Source: Hygrocybe punicea
Taxonomy: Eukaryota; Basidiomycota; Agaricomycetes; Agaricales; Hygrophoraceae
Direction: 5' to 3'
Assembly (NCBI GenBank): GCA_963556145.1
Contig: OY744463.1
Span: 2,356,001 to 2,420,000 of the forward strand
DNA: 64,000 nt
The position numbers and the translations under genes were made by a program. The notes under the pieces are model-generated. The model worked only from the letters and a program-made list of their open reading frames with translations. It had not been told where the DNA came from and made no database searches. Shown here piece after piece: positions 24,411 through 35,506 of this stretch. Each line of letters starts with the position of its first letter. The stretch's first letter is position 1.

Positions 24411-27400
24411 TTAGATTGAGCACAATGCAGTATCTATGATCGATAAGTTGCTATCTATGTTCCACTTGGATTCTCGGAGAAACGAGACAGACGATGCAAT
24501 CTGCCCTGACGTAGCCGACAGGGCCAGCCAAACGGCGTCGCTATTATTGTTCCCGATCGCGATGTACAAATCTCTCGCACATATTTGCAACTCCTCATGG
24601 GCGTCATTGTGCAAGAATCGCCTGAATGCAATAATAACCTGCCAGACGGAGGAGTCCTGCGCTTGCACTGTCTTTGACACAGATGTCATTGTCTTCATCA
24701 AAGATCGATACAGGCGGTGAGAGTGAGTGTAGGCAGATTCTGTTCCGACGGTACCGTATCCCCGCTTCGCAAGCGCGTTCGTTGTGTCCGCGGTATCAAG
24801 CTTTTTCAACATCACACGGAAGCGAGGCCAAACGTCGTCCCAAATCCTGCGGTACATGAAGTCTCCAAAATGACTTGCCAAGGACCCGATCAACAATACA
24901 GCCGCGCCCATGACGAAGGGCTCAGGGTCCGCCAGTCTGTTGAGGATGAAAGGCCATGCGTGGTGGATAGAAGGAAGTAGAGCCGATTCGGGTAAAACAG
25001 GCACCGACGAGCTCAATAATGCCAAAATACGCGCACGAATGATGGGAGAGTCATGTGAGAGGAAGTATAACGATCGCGAAATTATTTGCTTCGTTAGAAC
25101 CTGCACAAGTGTTAAAGAGGATTCGGCGTTCAGGTCGGACCCTCCTGCATACTTTCCCTCTTCGGTATCAGATGCCTTACCCTTATCCTCATCCAACGCT
25201 TCACAATGAGCAGAATCGTAATCTGCGCTGGTACACTCTACACGAAGTGGGCTGTCTCTCCGCATGTACCAGTCGACCAATGCGTCAAGACGTTCTTTAT
25301 CACAGGGATGAGCGGCATTTGCGTCGTGCCTAACCTCCCCAACATGAGTGGCTTCTTCATCTGTTTTGACAACCGTGATCACCTCTCCCAAGACCTCCAC
25401 GAGACCTTCCACGATGATTTCGTACCCGTGGAAATCGTCGAGGCGATCAAAGCACTCTTCTACTACATCGCCTGCCTTTTGAACGACATCGCTGCCTACC
25501 AGGCGCACAAGTACTATAAGTACTTTCGTCGCGTCAACGTCAAGCCATCGGCGTGTAAGTCTCCGAGATACAGCATCGAGAGCATAGTCGAAATTGGAAA
25601 GTAAAAGGTTTGCGATAGAGGCGTACGAGGTGTGGGTGGTAATAAAACTGAGTGAAGCAAGTGCCGTGGAAGACAAGTGCGCAAGTGGCGTGACTAGTGA
25701 GTGAAGCACGGGATAGAGAACATGTAGAAGCAGCGGTGTGAACCGAGACTGAAGAATGCCTGCCGTGATGGATAACAAATGAAGAGAAAATGCCTTATGC
25801 AGTGTTGGCTGCGATGTTGGGCCCCGACGTTTGGGAAGTGGAGGGCGTCGAAACAAGTCTAGAGTTTCACGAAGCGATACGATCCCTTTCACATGTTCGA
25901 CAGGAAGGTGACGATCGTCATCCTGGCCTTGCATGTCGGAGGATTCGCGTAAATGTTCGCTTTCATCAGTTTCATCCCATAATTCGGCCACACTTCTTGC
26001 AAGCCCTCGCGCCAACTTTTCCAGACGCCTGCTTCTCTTACTTCTGACAGGATCGCCACTCTCGCCCATGCTGAGATCAACATTTCCGACACCTTCCAAA
26101 AGCCGACAAGCACACCAAAGAGCCGCAACGGACCGAGAACTTCTACCACATCGGCCGACACTTGCGAACCACTCTACAGAAAACAAGCAGCCGTCACCCC
26201 CAGCACGGCCTAACGAGCGGAACATCCGCGCCAGAGCATCATTCGCGGTCCGTGATGCCACGTGATTGAAAGTAACTTCAGGGAAAGGAAACCACTGCAT
26301 CTCTGTGGTGTCATTCTCGAGCACCAACTGCGCCGTGGAAGTTCTCGACACGGCTACGGGGGGGTTTTCAAATTGCAAGACTGAGAGTAAGTTCCAGCCC
26401 CACTTCTCGACGCCGCCAGTTGGTCCAAGAAGCTTCCCAATGGAGTTCGAGATTGAAGAAAGACCAGATCCCGGATGATTTTTTCTCTCCTCCGTGGTGC
26501 TTAGTCTGCAGATAGCTTCAATTAACCCAGCAATGTGTTCTACTTTCTCTTCGGCTTGGAGGGGAAGAATGCGAGGTAATGCTGCTAGGTTGTCCCTAGC
26601 ATTTTGCATCAATGTTTGTAACAAGGCATGTCGGGCTTTGGATGAGGGAGAGAGAACATAGAATAGAGAGTTTCTGGCATCCGAGGATACGGATGGGTAC
26701 GTAGAGTTAGATAACGATAGGAGAAATGATAGGAGGAGCGCTTGAGTTTGTGGAAGGGCCAACAAGGTTGCGGTCAGAATCGTCGATGAGAACTGTGAAA
26801 ATGCAAGGAGAGCCAAGGGAGATGGATGTGAGATGACAGGTGTCAACCCATTCAGAGCAATATGCAATTGGGAAGACGTGCCACGCAACCAAGCGGGAGT
26901 GCGAGTGGTGAAGTGGGGTCGTGCTTCACCGCTTGTTGGATTTGGATTGGGTTCGATCAGGAGTTCAGCAACATCCTCAAGTCTCGGAACGCCCTGTACC
27001 GCACCGTCCATGATGCAGACAGCATCACCGATTGATCTAACTATTACTTCCTGCATGACCTCGAGTGCTGCGGCTGTGATATCCCCGTTGGCCCACTTTT
27101 TGCTTCCGGATTTTCCCAAGATAACTTTAGAGAGACTGCTGACAACCCCCGGAAGTATGGAAGGTAGAAAGTCATCAGGAGCATAGAGTGCGACTATTAC
27201 ACGGAGAAGTTGGAGGGACAAACGCTGTAGAGGCATATGATGAGACTCTGCGGTTGTCAAGAGAGAGCTCAGCGTCTGTCCAATAACGGGAATAAACTTT
27301 GCCGTCCCTACGTGCGCTTGAAAATCGGCGAGACGTGTCGAATAATTGGAGGAAGCGTGTATCTCCTTGTCTGAGATTCGCTCTTTCAATGAAGAAAGTA

Positions 27401-27876
27401 GACATTGGGCTGCAGCCGCCTTGGTTTCTTCATCCCGAACCTTTCCTTTACCGTCAGCCTCGAGATCTCCAACAACAGAACCACAAAGCATGAATGATTG
27501 CTCCCAAGTACTCATGTCGCAAGACCACCACCAGCTTTCCCATAGGACGCTAAGCACAACAAATATCTTCTCGAGAATTTGGTTGGGAATTGCTGAGGAA
27601 GCATTCCGCCGCAGGAGTGTGGACAGAGGGAAGAAGGTGTAAGACGCAAGAGAAGGTGACAGAACAAAACCAGTGGATTGAATGTCTCGCAAGCTCGCAA
27701 TCAAGTTGGAGAGGAGCTGGGCGACATGGGGAATCGACGTCGGGGTCAGCAGCGACTGGCTCAAGATGGGGACACAAGATGCTTTCAACTGTGCGCCTCG
27801 TCAGTGTGAAAGGGTTGGGGACTCGGCATTCGCTCACCGTCATGAAAATAACTTGAGATTGGTGTTCACCATCCAT
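24411..27876 (-). CDS. TTI1: TELO2-interacting protein 1 (TTI1) homologue, HEAT-repeat protein
   Basis: Two exons, complement(join(24411..27788, 27838..27876)), 1138 aa. The first exon encodes only 13 residues. TTI1 works with TEL2 and TTI2 as an HSP90 co-chaperone that stabilises PIKK kinases (TOR, ATM, ATR type). The protein is almost all alpha-helical with HEAT-like repeats such as LLHVLYPVLHSLVTPLAHLS and IIRARILALLSSSVPVLPES. The C-terminal block, RRIWDDVWPRFRVMLKKLDT followed by SVWQVIIAFRRFLHN, matches the conserved end of TTI1. No membrane segment is present. The remaining length fits the 1000-1200 aa family. Orthology rests on the C-terminal pattern and overall architecture. Confidence 0.82.
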
Positions 27877-28212
27877 TGTGTGGTTGTTGAAGATATTCTT
27901 TGCGCTGAGCGCTGAGCAATCTGAAAGTTATACTTTCCCTATGTGTAAATGTACAATAGGCATTGGCCATGGGTGCCACAGCTTGAACGTTGCTAAATTT
28001 CTTCATGAAAAATCTTTCTCCTCCTTCATCACATTGAAATCAAGTATTCTCTGTTGGAAAATGTCATCTGCACATTTCATAGGTAGAGATTTTAACTTCA
28101 GTTGAAAAGCTATTTTCTACTAAGTCATGTGATGTGGGTTATTATTTTTTATTTTTCCCTATCTTACTAGCAGCAGCTTATCTTGCAGCCGTATATGTGA
28201 TACTTTTCTCGT
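27877..28212. other. Intergenic: TTI1 promoter and ERCC1 3' region
   Basis: 336 bp, AT-rich around 28135-28170. It includes a short direct repeat GCTGAGC (two copies, 27904-27917). No gene or RNA signal seen. Confidence 0.5.
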
Positions 28213-29518
28213 TCAATCTCCCCTGTTTAAATCCAACTCGATATCCCATAATGGACTGGGAGATCGTCTCGTGCGATTACTGATGTCTGCTGACTTCGAG
28301 GCGTTGCTGTTGAGATCAGTGGACGGAAACGAGACTGCCTGCGGGGGACCTATCTTAGGTGCCGGTAGAGGTGGATTATCTGGGTCAAGTTCAATATCCC
28401 ATACGAGACTAAGTTCTCGCGGTGGTCGTTGCGGGAAGCTAGAAAATGTGACCCTCTGTTCTTGTACTGCTCTACTGTTCGGCAGATCTATACGACCAGT
28501 TGCCTGGACAGGCGGTTGGGTCTGCGACATAGTGAAGGAAAGCGACCTTGTTGCATTGTTCCGAAAGGGCTTCTCGAATGCGTCTTTGACCTTTTTGACT
28601 TTCACCTGTCCGAATCCAGGGAGATTCTGAAGCTGATCCGAAGTAGCCTTTCCGATATCGGCAAAGCTCTGAGGAAAATAAGCATCGATGGATGCTGTCG
28701 TGAGGAATCGAATCAAAGCCTACCCCAAGTGCTGTCCGCAAAGTCTCTACGTCCGTCTTGTTTACTTTGCTGATACTCGTTAGCGCCGTCCGTAGCATTG
28801 AGCTATAGTCTTTGTCGATACGTTCCTTGATCATATCAGGTGGTTTGTGCTCGTATTGTTTGAATGTGGAAAGACAGTGCCCCACTCCGTCGGGACTAAA
28901 TAACACAGTTGACTCTGGTTATTGCAAACTGCAAGAGGTACGTACCTCCAAGTAACAATAACGGTGATATTGTTAACTAGGCAAATCTAGGTCATGACAT
29001 TTAATTGCTTCGATGTCTGTCGTAAAGGAAAGTTGGCAACCTTGGTAAGTTCACGGATTGGATCCTGATGTTCGCTCTGTCGCAGGAAGTCATTAAAAAT
29101 CTTCGAAATACAAACGGACACTTGCTATATCACACAATATCAGTAGAATTCGTAGGGTGTAAAGATGACCCAGCTTCTCTATTCGCTGGTGAATATATTC
29201 GGGATGAAGACGATGATACTTCAAGCTGGATAGTGGTTTAACGCGGTGAATAGTATTCGGCGTGTAGGACACACCTGAGGAACAAAACGCCTGTAGTTCG
29301 ACCGACTTGAAAATCTGGAACGATGTCACCAAACTCTTTCCCAGCATTGCGTATGCATTCGAGTACGGGATTCAGGCGCTGAAAACAGGCTTAGCATTTT
29401 CTAGAGTAAGAGGGCTCCATACCTGGATGGGATTGATAATGATGTTATTTCCGGTCGAAGGTTGTACAACAGGCGGTCGGGCTGTACCAGGTCTTGCACT
29501 GGCATGAGGAGTCGACAT
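28213..29518 (-). CDS. RAD10: DNA excision repair protein ERCC1/RAD10
   Basis: Seven exons, complement(join(28213..28668, 28724..28895, 28946..28986, 29041..29076, 29126..29225, 29275..29378, 29423..29518)), 334 aa. It is the non-catalytic partner of XPF/RAD1 in the 5' incision nuclease of nucleotide excision repair and crosslink repair. The central domain reads NPVLECIRNAGKEFGDIVPD, VGRTTGVLFLSLKYHRLHPE and LRILLILCDISEHQDPIREL. The TWSPDGVGHCLSTFKQYE region lacks an intact nuclease motif, as expected for ERCC1. The helix-hairpin-helix domain is SFADIGKATSDQLQNLPGFG followed by VKVKKVKDAF. A C-terminal Pro/Ser-rich tail follows. Intron 3 needs a GC donor. Exons of 36 and 41 nt are present. 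The start codon lies 83 bp from that of the PABA synthase gene. Confidence 0.93.
29077..29125 (-). other. GC-AG intron in the ERCC1/RAD10 gene
   Basis: 49 nt, donor ATA|GCAAGT, acceptor CGACAG. Only this reading joins LLILCDI to SEHQDPIREL, a conserved block, in frame. Confidence 0.88.
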
Positions 29519-29601
29519 TAAACTTCAAGTTGTTTGGCTAGAGCATCGAGAACAAATAAAGTCCTTCAAGCTTCCCTTTTCAGACCAACTTCAAGAAGAT
29601 C
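29519..29601. promoter_or_regulatory. 83-bp bidirectional promoter, RAD10 (-) and PABA synthase (+)
   Basis: Only 83 bp separate the two start codons, so transcription start sites and 5' UTRs must be very short or overlap. The region is CT/GA-rich near the PABA side (TTCAAGCTTCCCTTTTCAG). Confidence 0.6.
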
Positions 29602-32057
29602 ATGGACGTTGATCGTCCCAGAATCTTGCTTGTTGATTCTTACGACTCCTTCACTTACAAGTAGGCCGTTCACTATTTGTCTTGAATTACCTGACCGGGA
29701 ATTTTGATTTCGCTAGTCTTGCTGCCTTGTGCAGGCGATCGATCCCCAACTGCTGTATCCATATAATCAAAAACGATGAATTTTCCATCTCCCAAATTCT
29801 GCCTTACCTGACCTCGTTCTCTGCGATTATAGTGGGTCCGGGTCCGGGCTCTCCAGAGAATCTTCGAGACATTGGAATTGTTAAAGACCTGTGGAAAGTC
29901 AGAGATCAGGACTTGATCCCCATCTTTGGGGTATGTTTAGGACTGCAGAGTCTCGGCGTCGAGTTTGGGGCACGTCTTAAAAAGTTGCGTGTTGTTAAAC
30001 ATGGTCAGATATCACGCATTCTCCACCAAGGTACAGAAATATTTGATGGTGTTGGTACTGTCGACGCCGTTCGTTACCACTCCCTTCATGTGGTGGTTCC
30101 GGAAAATGGAGTAATCGAGGAGCTAGCGTGGGCTGAAGACGTCGCTGAAAATGGCCGGGTGGTCATGGCGGTCAAACACACCAGCCGTCCGTTTTGGGCT
30201 GTGCAATATCACCCAGAGTCTGTTTGTACTAAAGGTGGCGGCGTCGAGGTTCTGGAGAATTTCTGGCATTTGGCTAGTTCCTGGGCCAAGTCCCACGGGA
30301 GAAGCCTTATTCCTTGGAACACTTCAACCAGCACTGTGTTTGGTCCGTCGTGGCCGCACCTCCAACCCCGTTCTCCACCGACTTCGCCCCTTCAATCCAG
30401 TGAACTAACCGTGACTACCGAGGTCCTTCACTTGCCTGAACTCTCCATCACGACCATATGTGAATTATTCGGCGCATCCCAAGAGCCAGCTCCCTTTTTA
30501 CTCCTCGATTCCGCAGCCCGACCTGGCCGGTATTCCATCGTGGCTTCCCTCACGCCTACATCACCCCAGATCACTTATTTCGTTGGAGATGCACATGTCC
30601 GTATCACAAGAGGGGACTCCTCCATTCTTCAACCTCTCGATTCGTGTGATATATGGACATGGATCGCCTCCTTCATGCGTGACAGAAAAGCTCAAGGTGG
30701 ATATATGGACACCCCGTTCTGGGGAGGCTTGGTCGGGTATTTGAGCTACGAGCTTGGCGTCTACACCCTTCCCGTTAGTTTGAAAGGACTCCGAAGGAAC
30801 AGAAAGAGGCTCAATCTTCACGCAGACGTGAATCTTATGTTTGTCGAACGAAGTCTCGTCCTGGATTCTGTAACTGGCAAGCTATATCTTCAATCTCTTA
30901 TCCCAGACGACGGCGACTGGTTCGCGGACAAAAGTTCTATGTTAAAGAGAGCAGCTTCTAATGCTTTACTCTGTTCTGATTTGTGCTCCACGAAGAGGCG
31001 ACGAACTATCTCGTCTAAAAACCCGTCTCCACTCGTTACTTTTCCAGATAAAACTCTTTACCAGTCACGAATCAAACTCGCGAAGGAGCACTTATTCGAC
31101 GGTGACTCTTACGAGCTCTGTTTGACAGCTCAAACACGTCTTTCTCTCCCGAAAGCCTCGCTTGTGTCCCGATCCAATCTCTTCGCCTCGTCATCCTGGG
31201 AGCGGTACAAAAACCTTCGGGTCAACAATCCTGCCCCGTTTTCGGCATACCTTCGACTCCACCCTTCGACTCTTCTCTCCTCTTCTCCCGAAAGATTTCT
31301 TTCGTTCTCCCGTCCTCCAGGTACGACTTGCCAATTACGCCCCATCAAGGGCACGGTGCGCAAATCGTTGGGTATCACTCGCGCTGTTGCCGAGGAAATG
31401 CTAGCTGGTAACACCAAGGAGGTGGCAGAAAACCTCATGATCGCCGATCTCATTCGCCACGACCTGCACGGCGTCCTGGGAGAGGACGTTCAGGTGAAAC
31501 AATTTTGCAGCGTGGAAGAATACGAGACAGTATGGCAGCTTGTGAGTGTCATAGAGGGGAGGCTTTCCGCGAGCGCAGCGGATGAATTGCCTCTCGACAG
31601 TGGGGAGTTAGGCTGGGAGGTACTGAGACGAAGTTTGCCTCCAGGTATGTCTCATTTCCGACCACGTTAGCTAATACTAAGTTCTTGATTAGGAAGCATG
31701 ACAGGTGCACCTAAAAAGCGAAGCGTGGAAATTCTTCAAACTCTTGAAGACGATGACCGCAGCCTCTATTCCGGTGTCCTTGGGTACTGGTGTGTGGGAG
31801 GTGGCGGCGACTTTTCTGTTACGATCCGCAGCTGCTTCAAGTACGACGCGTGTTACGAAACCACATCTGAAGAATCAGGTCGTAGTAAACCCAGACCCGC
31901 GACAAGGCAGAGGGGGGATGAGGAGTGGGTGATTGGTGCTGGCGGCGCTATTACCGCCCTTTCAAATCCAGATGACGAATGGGATGAGATGATCGTCAAG
32001 CTGCAAAGTGTGCTTAGAGCTTTTGGCATTTCAGAAAATCATCCGCAATATTTATAG
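29602..32057 (+). CDS. ABZ1: Bifunctional para-aminobenzoate (ADC) synthase, glutamine amidotransferase plus chorismate-binding domain
   Basis: Three exons, join(29602..29660, 29717..31644, 31693..32057), 783 aa. It makes 4-amino-4-deoxychorismate from chorismate and glutamine for folate synthesis. The N-terminal class I GATase has ILLVDSYDSFTYNL, the nucleophile Cys93 in IFGVCLGLQSLG and the His-Glu pair in VQYHPESVCTKGG. The C-terminal half is a TrpE/PabB fold: SPERFLSFSR, LRPIKGTVRKS, EVAENLMIADLIRHDL and PGSMTGAPKKRSVEILQTLE. PIKGT with lysine, where anthranilate synthase has PIAGT, identifies the ADC synthase branch. The fused layout is the usual fungal form. The gene converges on the 2OG oxygenase gene 179 bp downstream. 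Confidence 0.96.
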
Positions 32058-32236
32058 ATCAGCATATTTTCCATTCCTCTGGACGCATTGAATGATTATT
32101 ACCCGTTTGTAGCCTCTTTACAAATCCATCCTGTATTTTTGCTTGAATTCAACTTCAAGAGGTGGTAATAGATACCTTTCCTGATATCTGCACGTTACCT
32201 ATAGAAGTGATTGAACGTTGATCTGCAGACCGATAG

Positions 32237-33631
32237 TTATGCCATCAAAGCAATGTGTCTTAGCTCGCTGGCAAGAATTGAAGACAGAGAATCAGAAACG
32301 AAGGAGGACAAGGACGGGTAAGACTTACTTTTGAACCTGTTGTCCAACTTTCATTGGTTCATAGACGTGTTCCTCATCCAAACTCGATTGGTCATCCCTG
32401 AGAGCGCAAGCACGCGCCGCTAACGAGGGGATAGAAACCAGATCATGGTCTGAGGAGAGGTGCCAGAAGAATGTCGAAGATATACGAATGAGGGGGCGGT
32501 CGGGGAAGAGCCCCTTGCGTTGCTCAATGACCTGAATTCAGATATGAACTTCATAATAAGACAAGCCGTCGAGAGGTATACTGACCTGAACCGTTGCCTC
32601 GTTGACTACGACCTCGTGGTAACCCGCTTTAACCAATCCGCCGCTTATATGTTCAAGCTGCTTTCCAGCTTGAACCAGAAGATACCGTCCCGTTGGAGGA
32701 AAATTGACGGGAATCCGCTTACCAGTATTACGAGCCCAGATGTGCAAACCGGGATAGCGCGAACGACCGTGAATGGTCAAGAAATTGAGATCGGAGTGAA
32801 AACCAGCGAGGATGGTATCCTTTTCGCCGTATTTCACGAGATCCGAAGCAGTCGGGGCCAGGAGATGAGGACTACATAGATTGATAAAACATAGGAATTA
32901 TGTTCGAACCTGCAGACGTACCCATATTTCCCTGCATTGCGAAAAGTGTCCTCAGGTAAACCAAGGCCAATAGCAGCCATTTCTGCAATGTTCTGTACTC
33001 TAGAAATATAAGGTGAGCAACCGATGTTGAACCTAAATGGAACACTGGACGCACGCATTCTTCATGGCCTTCCCCCACGCCTCCATTGTCATTGGCCATC
33101 TCGACCGTAAACCATCCGCCTCAGGGATCACGTTAGGCGCATTCAAGACAGGATAATTTGTCTCGTAAGGGGGCTGTTCGCCCATCTTCCAAAAGAACCT
33201 ACATTTGGGATCGGGGGCATGGGCAGTGATATCAAGGGGTCGTTCTGCAGGATCCAATCGCTCGATGACTCGAAGACAGGGTTCATCAACAGCGCATTTC
33301 GGTTTTTCTGTGTTCTCTAGGGTCACTCCGACCTGATAACTAAGTTCCGGTCGTTCGTCTTTCTTCAGCTCGCTGTCTGGTTGGTTGAAATAATCCTCCA
33401 GGAGATTCAAGAAGGTGTTGTTGTCGTCTTCCGACACCCGCGAGTCATGCAGCAGCAGCGCGCCATATGTTATTAAAGCATCAGCAGCCTAGAAGATCGG
33501 AGCCTGAGATTGAGTTCTTGATGTAAACCAGAAGACGTGGGTTGACTCACCTTCTGGCATTCCTGCAAGACAGCAACAGACTGCCTAGGATGGGAGAGGA
33601 ACAGATCGAGGTCGATGATGGGCAGGTCCAT
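32237..33631 (-). CDS. 2-oxoglutarate/Fe(II)-dependent dioxygenase (isopenicillin-N-synthase-like)
   Basis: Six exons, complement(join(32237..32267, 32329..32531, 32586..32871, 32922..32999, 33055..33488, 33551..33631)), 370 aa. The iron ligands are visible: HxD in AGFHSDLNFLTIHG and the distal His in AGKQLEHISGG. An RxS motif (LIRISSTFFWH) supplies the 2-oxoglutarate contact. The N-terminal DIOX_N-like segment begins MDLPIIDLDLFLSHPRQSV. The product may oxidise a small molecule; the substrate is unknown. The last intron (32268-32328) was chosen over the TAA at 32325-32327 because the spliced end GQQVQNELRHIALMA follows the family pattern and the site is a GTAAGT donor. The start at 33631 is the first ATG of the frame. 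Confidence 0.88.
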
Positions 33632-33745
33632 AAAAGTGATTCGGCCGCTGTTCCAAGGACTTGTTGACAAGGTCTTGGGCTATGATTAATATCAACGATG
33701 TATACGCGAGGCTACTAGTAGACAAGTCATGTAGCGTGCGTGAGG

Positions 33746-33751
33746 CACGTG
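33746..33751. promoter_or_regulatory. CACGTG palindrome in the 2OG oxygenase/UBC12 divergent promoter
   Basis: Inside the 272-bp divergent promoter, 115 bp from one start and 152 bp from the other. Confidence 0.35.
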
Positions 33752-33903
33752 CTAGCGAAGGGCGGGACCGGCCGTGGGCGTGGCTGTATATCTTTCAGCC
33801 TCTTGACTTCATTCCCCATACCCCTCCCTGCATTTACTCACTATGATCAAAGTATTGTCCATAATGCCTCAGTGTTTCGGTCCAACTAATCAGACCTACG
33901 AAC

Positions 33904-34694
33904 ATGCAGATTTGGAGCATGAAAAAGAATGAGGATGCGGCAGCGAAGAAGAAGCCAAAGACCAGTGCTGCCCAAATCCGAGTGCAGAAAGGTAGGCCCC
34001 TTTCTTCCACGAATATATACCCTCTTTGGCGCCTGAAAATACTGACGACAGATCGCGTCTTGGGGTATTAGACTTGACGGAGCTAGACCTGCCATCGACA
34101 ATGAAGACCAACTTCCCCGATGCGACCGATCTTCTCAACTTTACTTTGACTATAACGCCAGATGAAGGTGAGTGTGTGCCAAATTTCCATGCTCGTGAGA
34201 AAACAGTCGATGAACCTGCTCCTCATAAGGCATGTACAAGGGTGGCTCCTTTGTCTTCTCTTTCGTCATCAACACCAACTACCCACATGAGCCCCCCAAG
34301 GTCAAGTGTACACAAACGGTGAGCCTTGGCTCTCTTGTTCTCCGAACCACACTGCAATGGCCTGTTTAAACCCAGATCTACCATCCAAATGTCGATCTGG
34401 AGGGAAACGTGTGCTTGAATATTCTTCGAGAAGACTGGAAACCCGTACTCAATCTTAATTCGGTCATGGTTGGTCTGCAATACCTGTTCCTGGAGCCAAA
34501 CGCAGACGACCCATTGAATAAAGGTGATGCTTCGTTTCTTCGGACAGCTCTGTATACTACCATTCACGTCCCCTTCCACAGAGGCCGCAGAGGAATTGCG
34601 CAAGAATCGAGAACAGTTTTTGCAAAATGTGAAGGCTTCCATGCGTGGTGGAAATATCAAAGGTGTGCAGTACGGCAGGGTACTTCTGCAATGA
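33904..34694 (+). CDS. UBC12: NEDD8-conjugating enzyme UBC12
   Basis: Five exons, join(33904..33991, 34072..34167, 34230..34318, 34376..34523, 34582..34694), 177 aa. It accepts NEDD8 from the UBA3-ULA1 E1 and passes it to cullins. The catalytic Cys104 sits in [23 protein letters not shown] and [19 protein letters not shown] are UBC12 signatures. The N-terminus [20 protein letters not shown] is the basic docking tail that binds the NEDD8 E1. Four introns of 52-80 nt, all GT-AG, are placed by strong conservation. The gene diverges from the 2OG oxygenase gene and converges with the 5-hydroxyisourate hydrolase gene. Confidence 0.97.
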
Positions 34695-34895
34695 TTTTCT
34701 GTCTACATGTGGAGGACATTCCCAGTTTCCGCTCTTCTCCCCATCATTGTCTTTCACTTGCGATAGAACGGAGATGCATACATAGCGTAGAGTAGTAGAT
34801 CTCATCCGCCCCCATCATTGCTTTGCCTATCCACGCATACATATTAGCTGCCTAATGGATCCTTTCTTGGAAAGGAGGTTTTGATCATCGCCATC

Positions 34896-35455
34896 CTAAC
34901 TCCCTCTGTATGTCGTATAGGAGAACGGACTGATCAGCAAAGGAACATGGTGGTGTTCCTCTGGGTCCACGACTTCAAATATGACCTATAGGGCTGATTG
35001 TGAGTGAAACCTTCCGAAAGTATGTGGTAGAAGATAGGCACATCAACCCACGGATAAAAGCACCTCTTCCCCATGTTTTCAAAGTATTCCTTCGTCTTGA
35101 ACTCGAATTTGTAGACACCTGCTTTCAAGTATGTCCTCTGCTCCGTGAATTCGGCCGAATAGGACGGGGGAAGAAGTGCCATGCATCGCCCGTCCACGTC
35201 CGTCTGGCTGTGGCGTTAAAGGAGTTGGGCAAAGAAGTATCGCAATATGAACAGGACCGACCCTTCGAAGCACAGCAGATCACCTTCTAGACGAGGGGGA
35301 GCATATTCCTGCAAACGGATTTGAACTCCTGCAGCTGGTTTTCCCGTAGAGGAATCGAGGACTGAAGGAAAGGACTCAGATGTCTCCCTGTGAAAGCTCC
35401 TACCTGTACCTGTAAACTTGAACGTACCGTGACAGGTTATAGGTGACTTGAACAT
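34896..35455 (-). CDS. 5-hydroxyisourate hydrolase (transthyretin-like)
   Basis: Four exons, complement(join(34896..34985, 35042..35207, 35262..35361, 35428..35455)), 127 aa. It hydrolyses 5-hydroxyisourate in the uricase pathway of purine breakdown. TCHVLDSSTGKPAAGVQIRL gives the His and the N-terminal signature. TDVDGRCMALLPP and GVYKFEFKTKEYFENMG follow, then FYPWVDVIFEVVDPEEHHHV. The C-terminal YRGS is preceded by PLLISPFSYTTYRGS, the diagnostic end with the catalytic Ser. A reading without the last intron would run past this end in the wrong frame, so splicing at 34986-35041 is well supported. No peroxisomal PTS1 is present because the end is YRGS. Length fits the family. Only 51 bp separate its start from that of RRP1. 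Confidence 0.92.
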
Positions 35456-35506
35456 GCAATACCGTCACACGGTCAAGTTGATCTTAACAAGGTACTTACA
35501 TAGCAA
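35456..35506. promoter_or_regulatory. 51-bp bidirectional promoter, HIU hydrolase (-) and RRP1 (+)
   Basis: This is the shortest head-to-head spacing in the window. The two 5' UTRs almost certainly overlap or use starts inside each other's exon 1. No clear TATA box. Confidence 0.6.

Noticed and set aside
25933..26265. Plus-strand open frame inside TTI1
   Set aside because: It is antisense to a 3.4-kb uninterrupted exon with HEAT-repeat character, and has no features of its own.
32325..32327. TAA as the stop of the 2OG oxygenase
   Set aside because: It is part of a GTAAGT donor. Splicing adds NELRHIALMA, which matches the family end.
34934..35197. Unspliced C-terminus of the HIU hydrolase
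   Set aside because: The frame runs past the conserved end. Removing 34986-35041 restores SPFSYTTYRGS.
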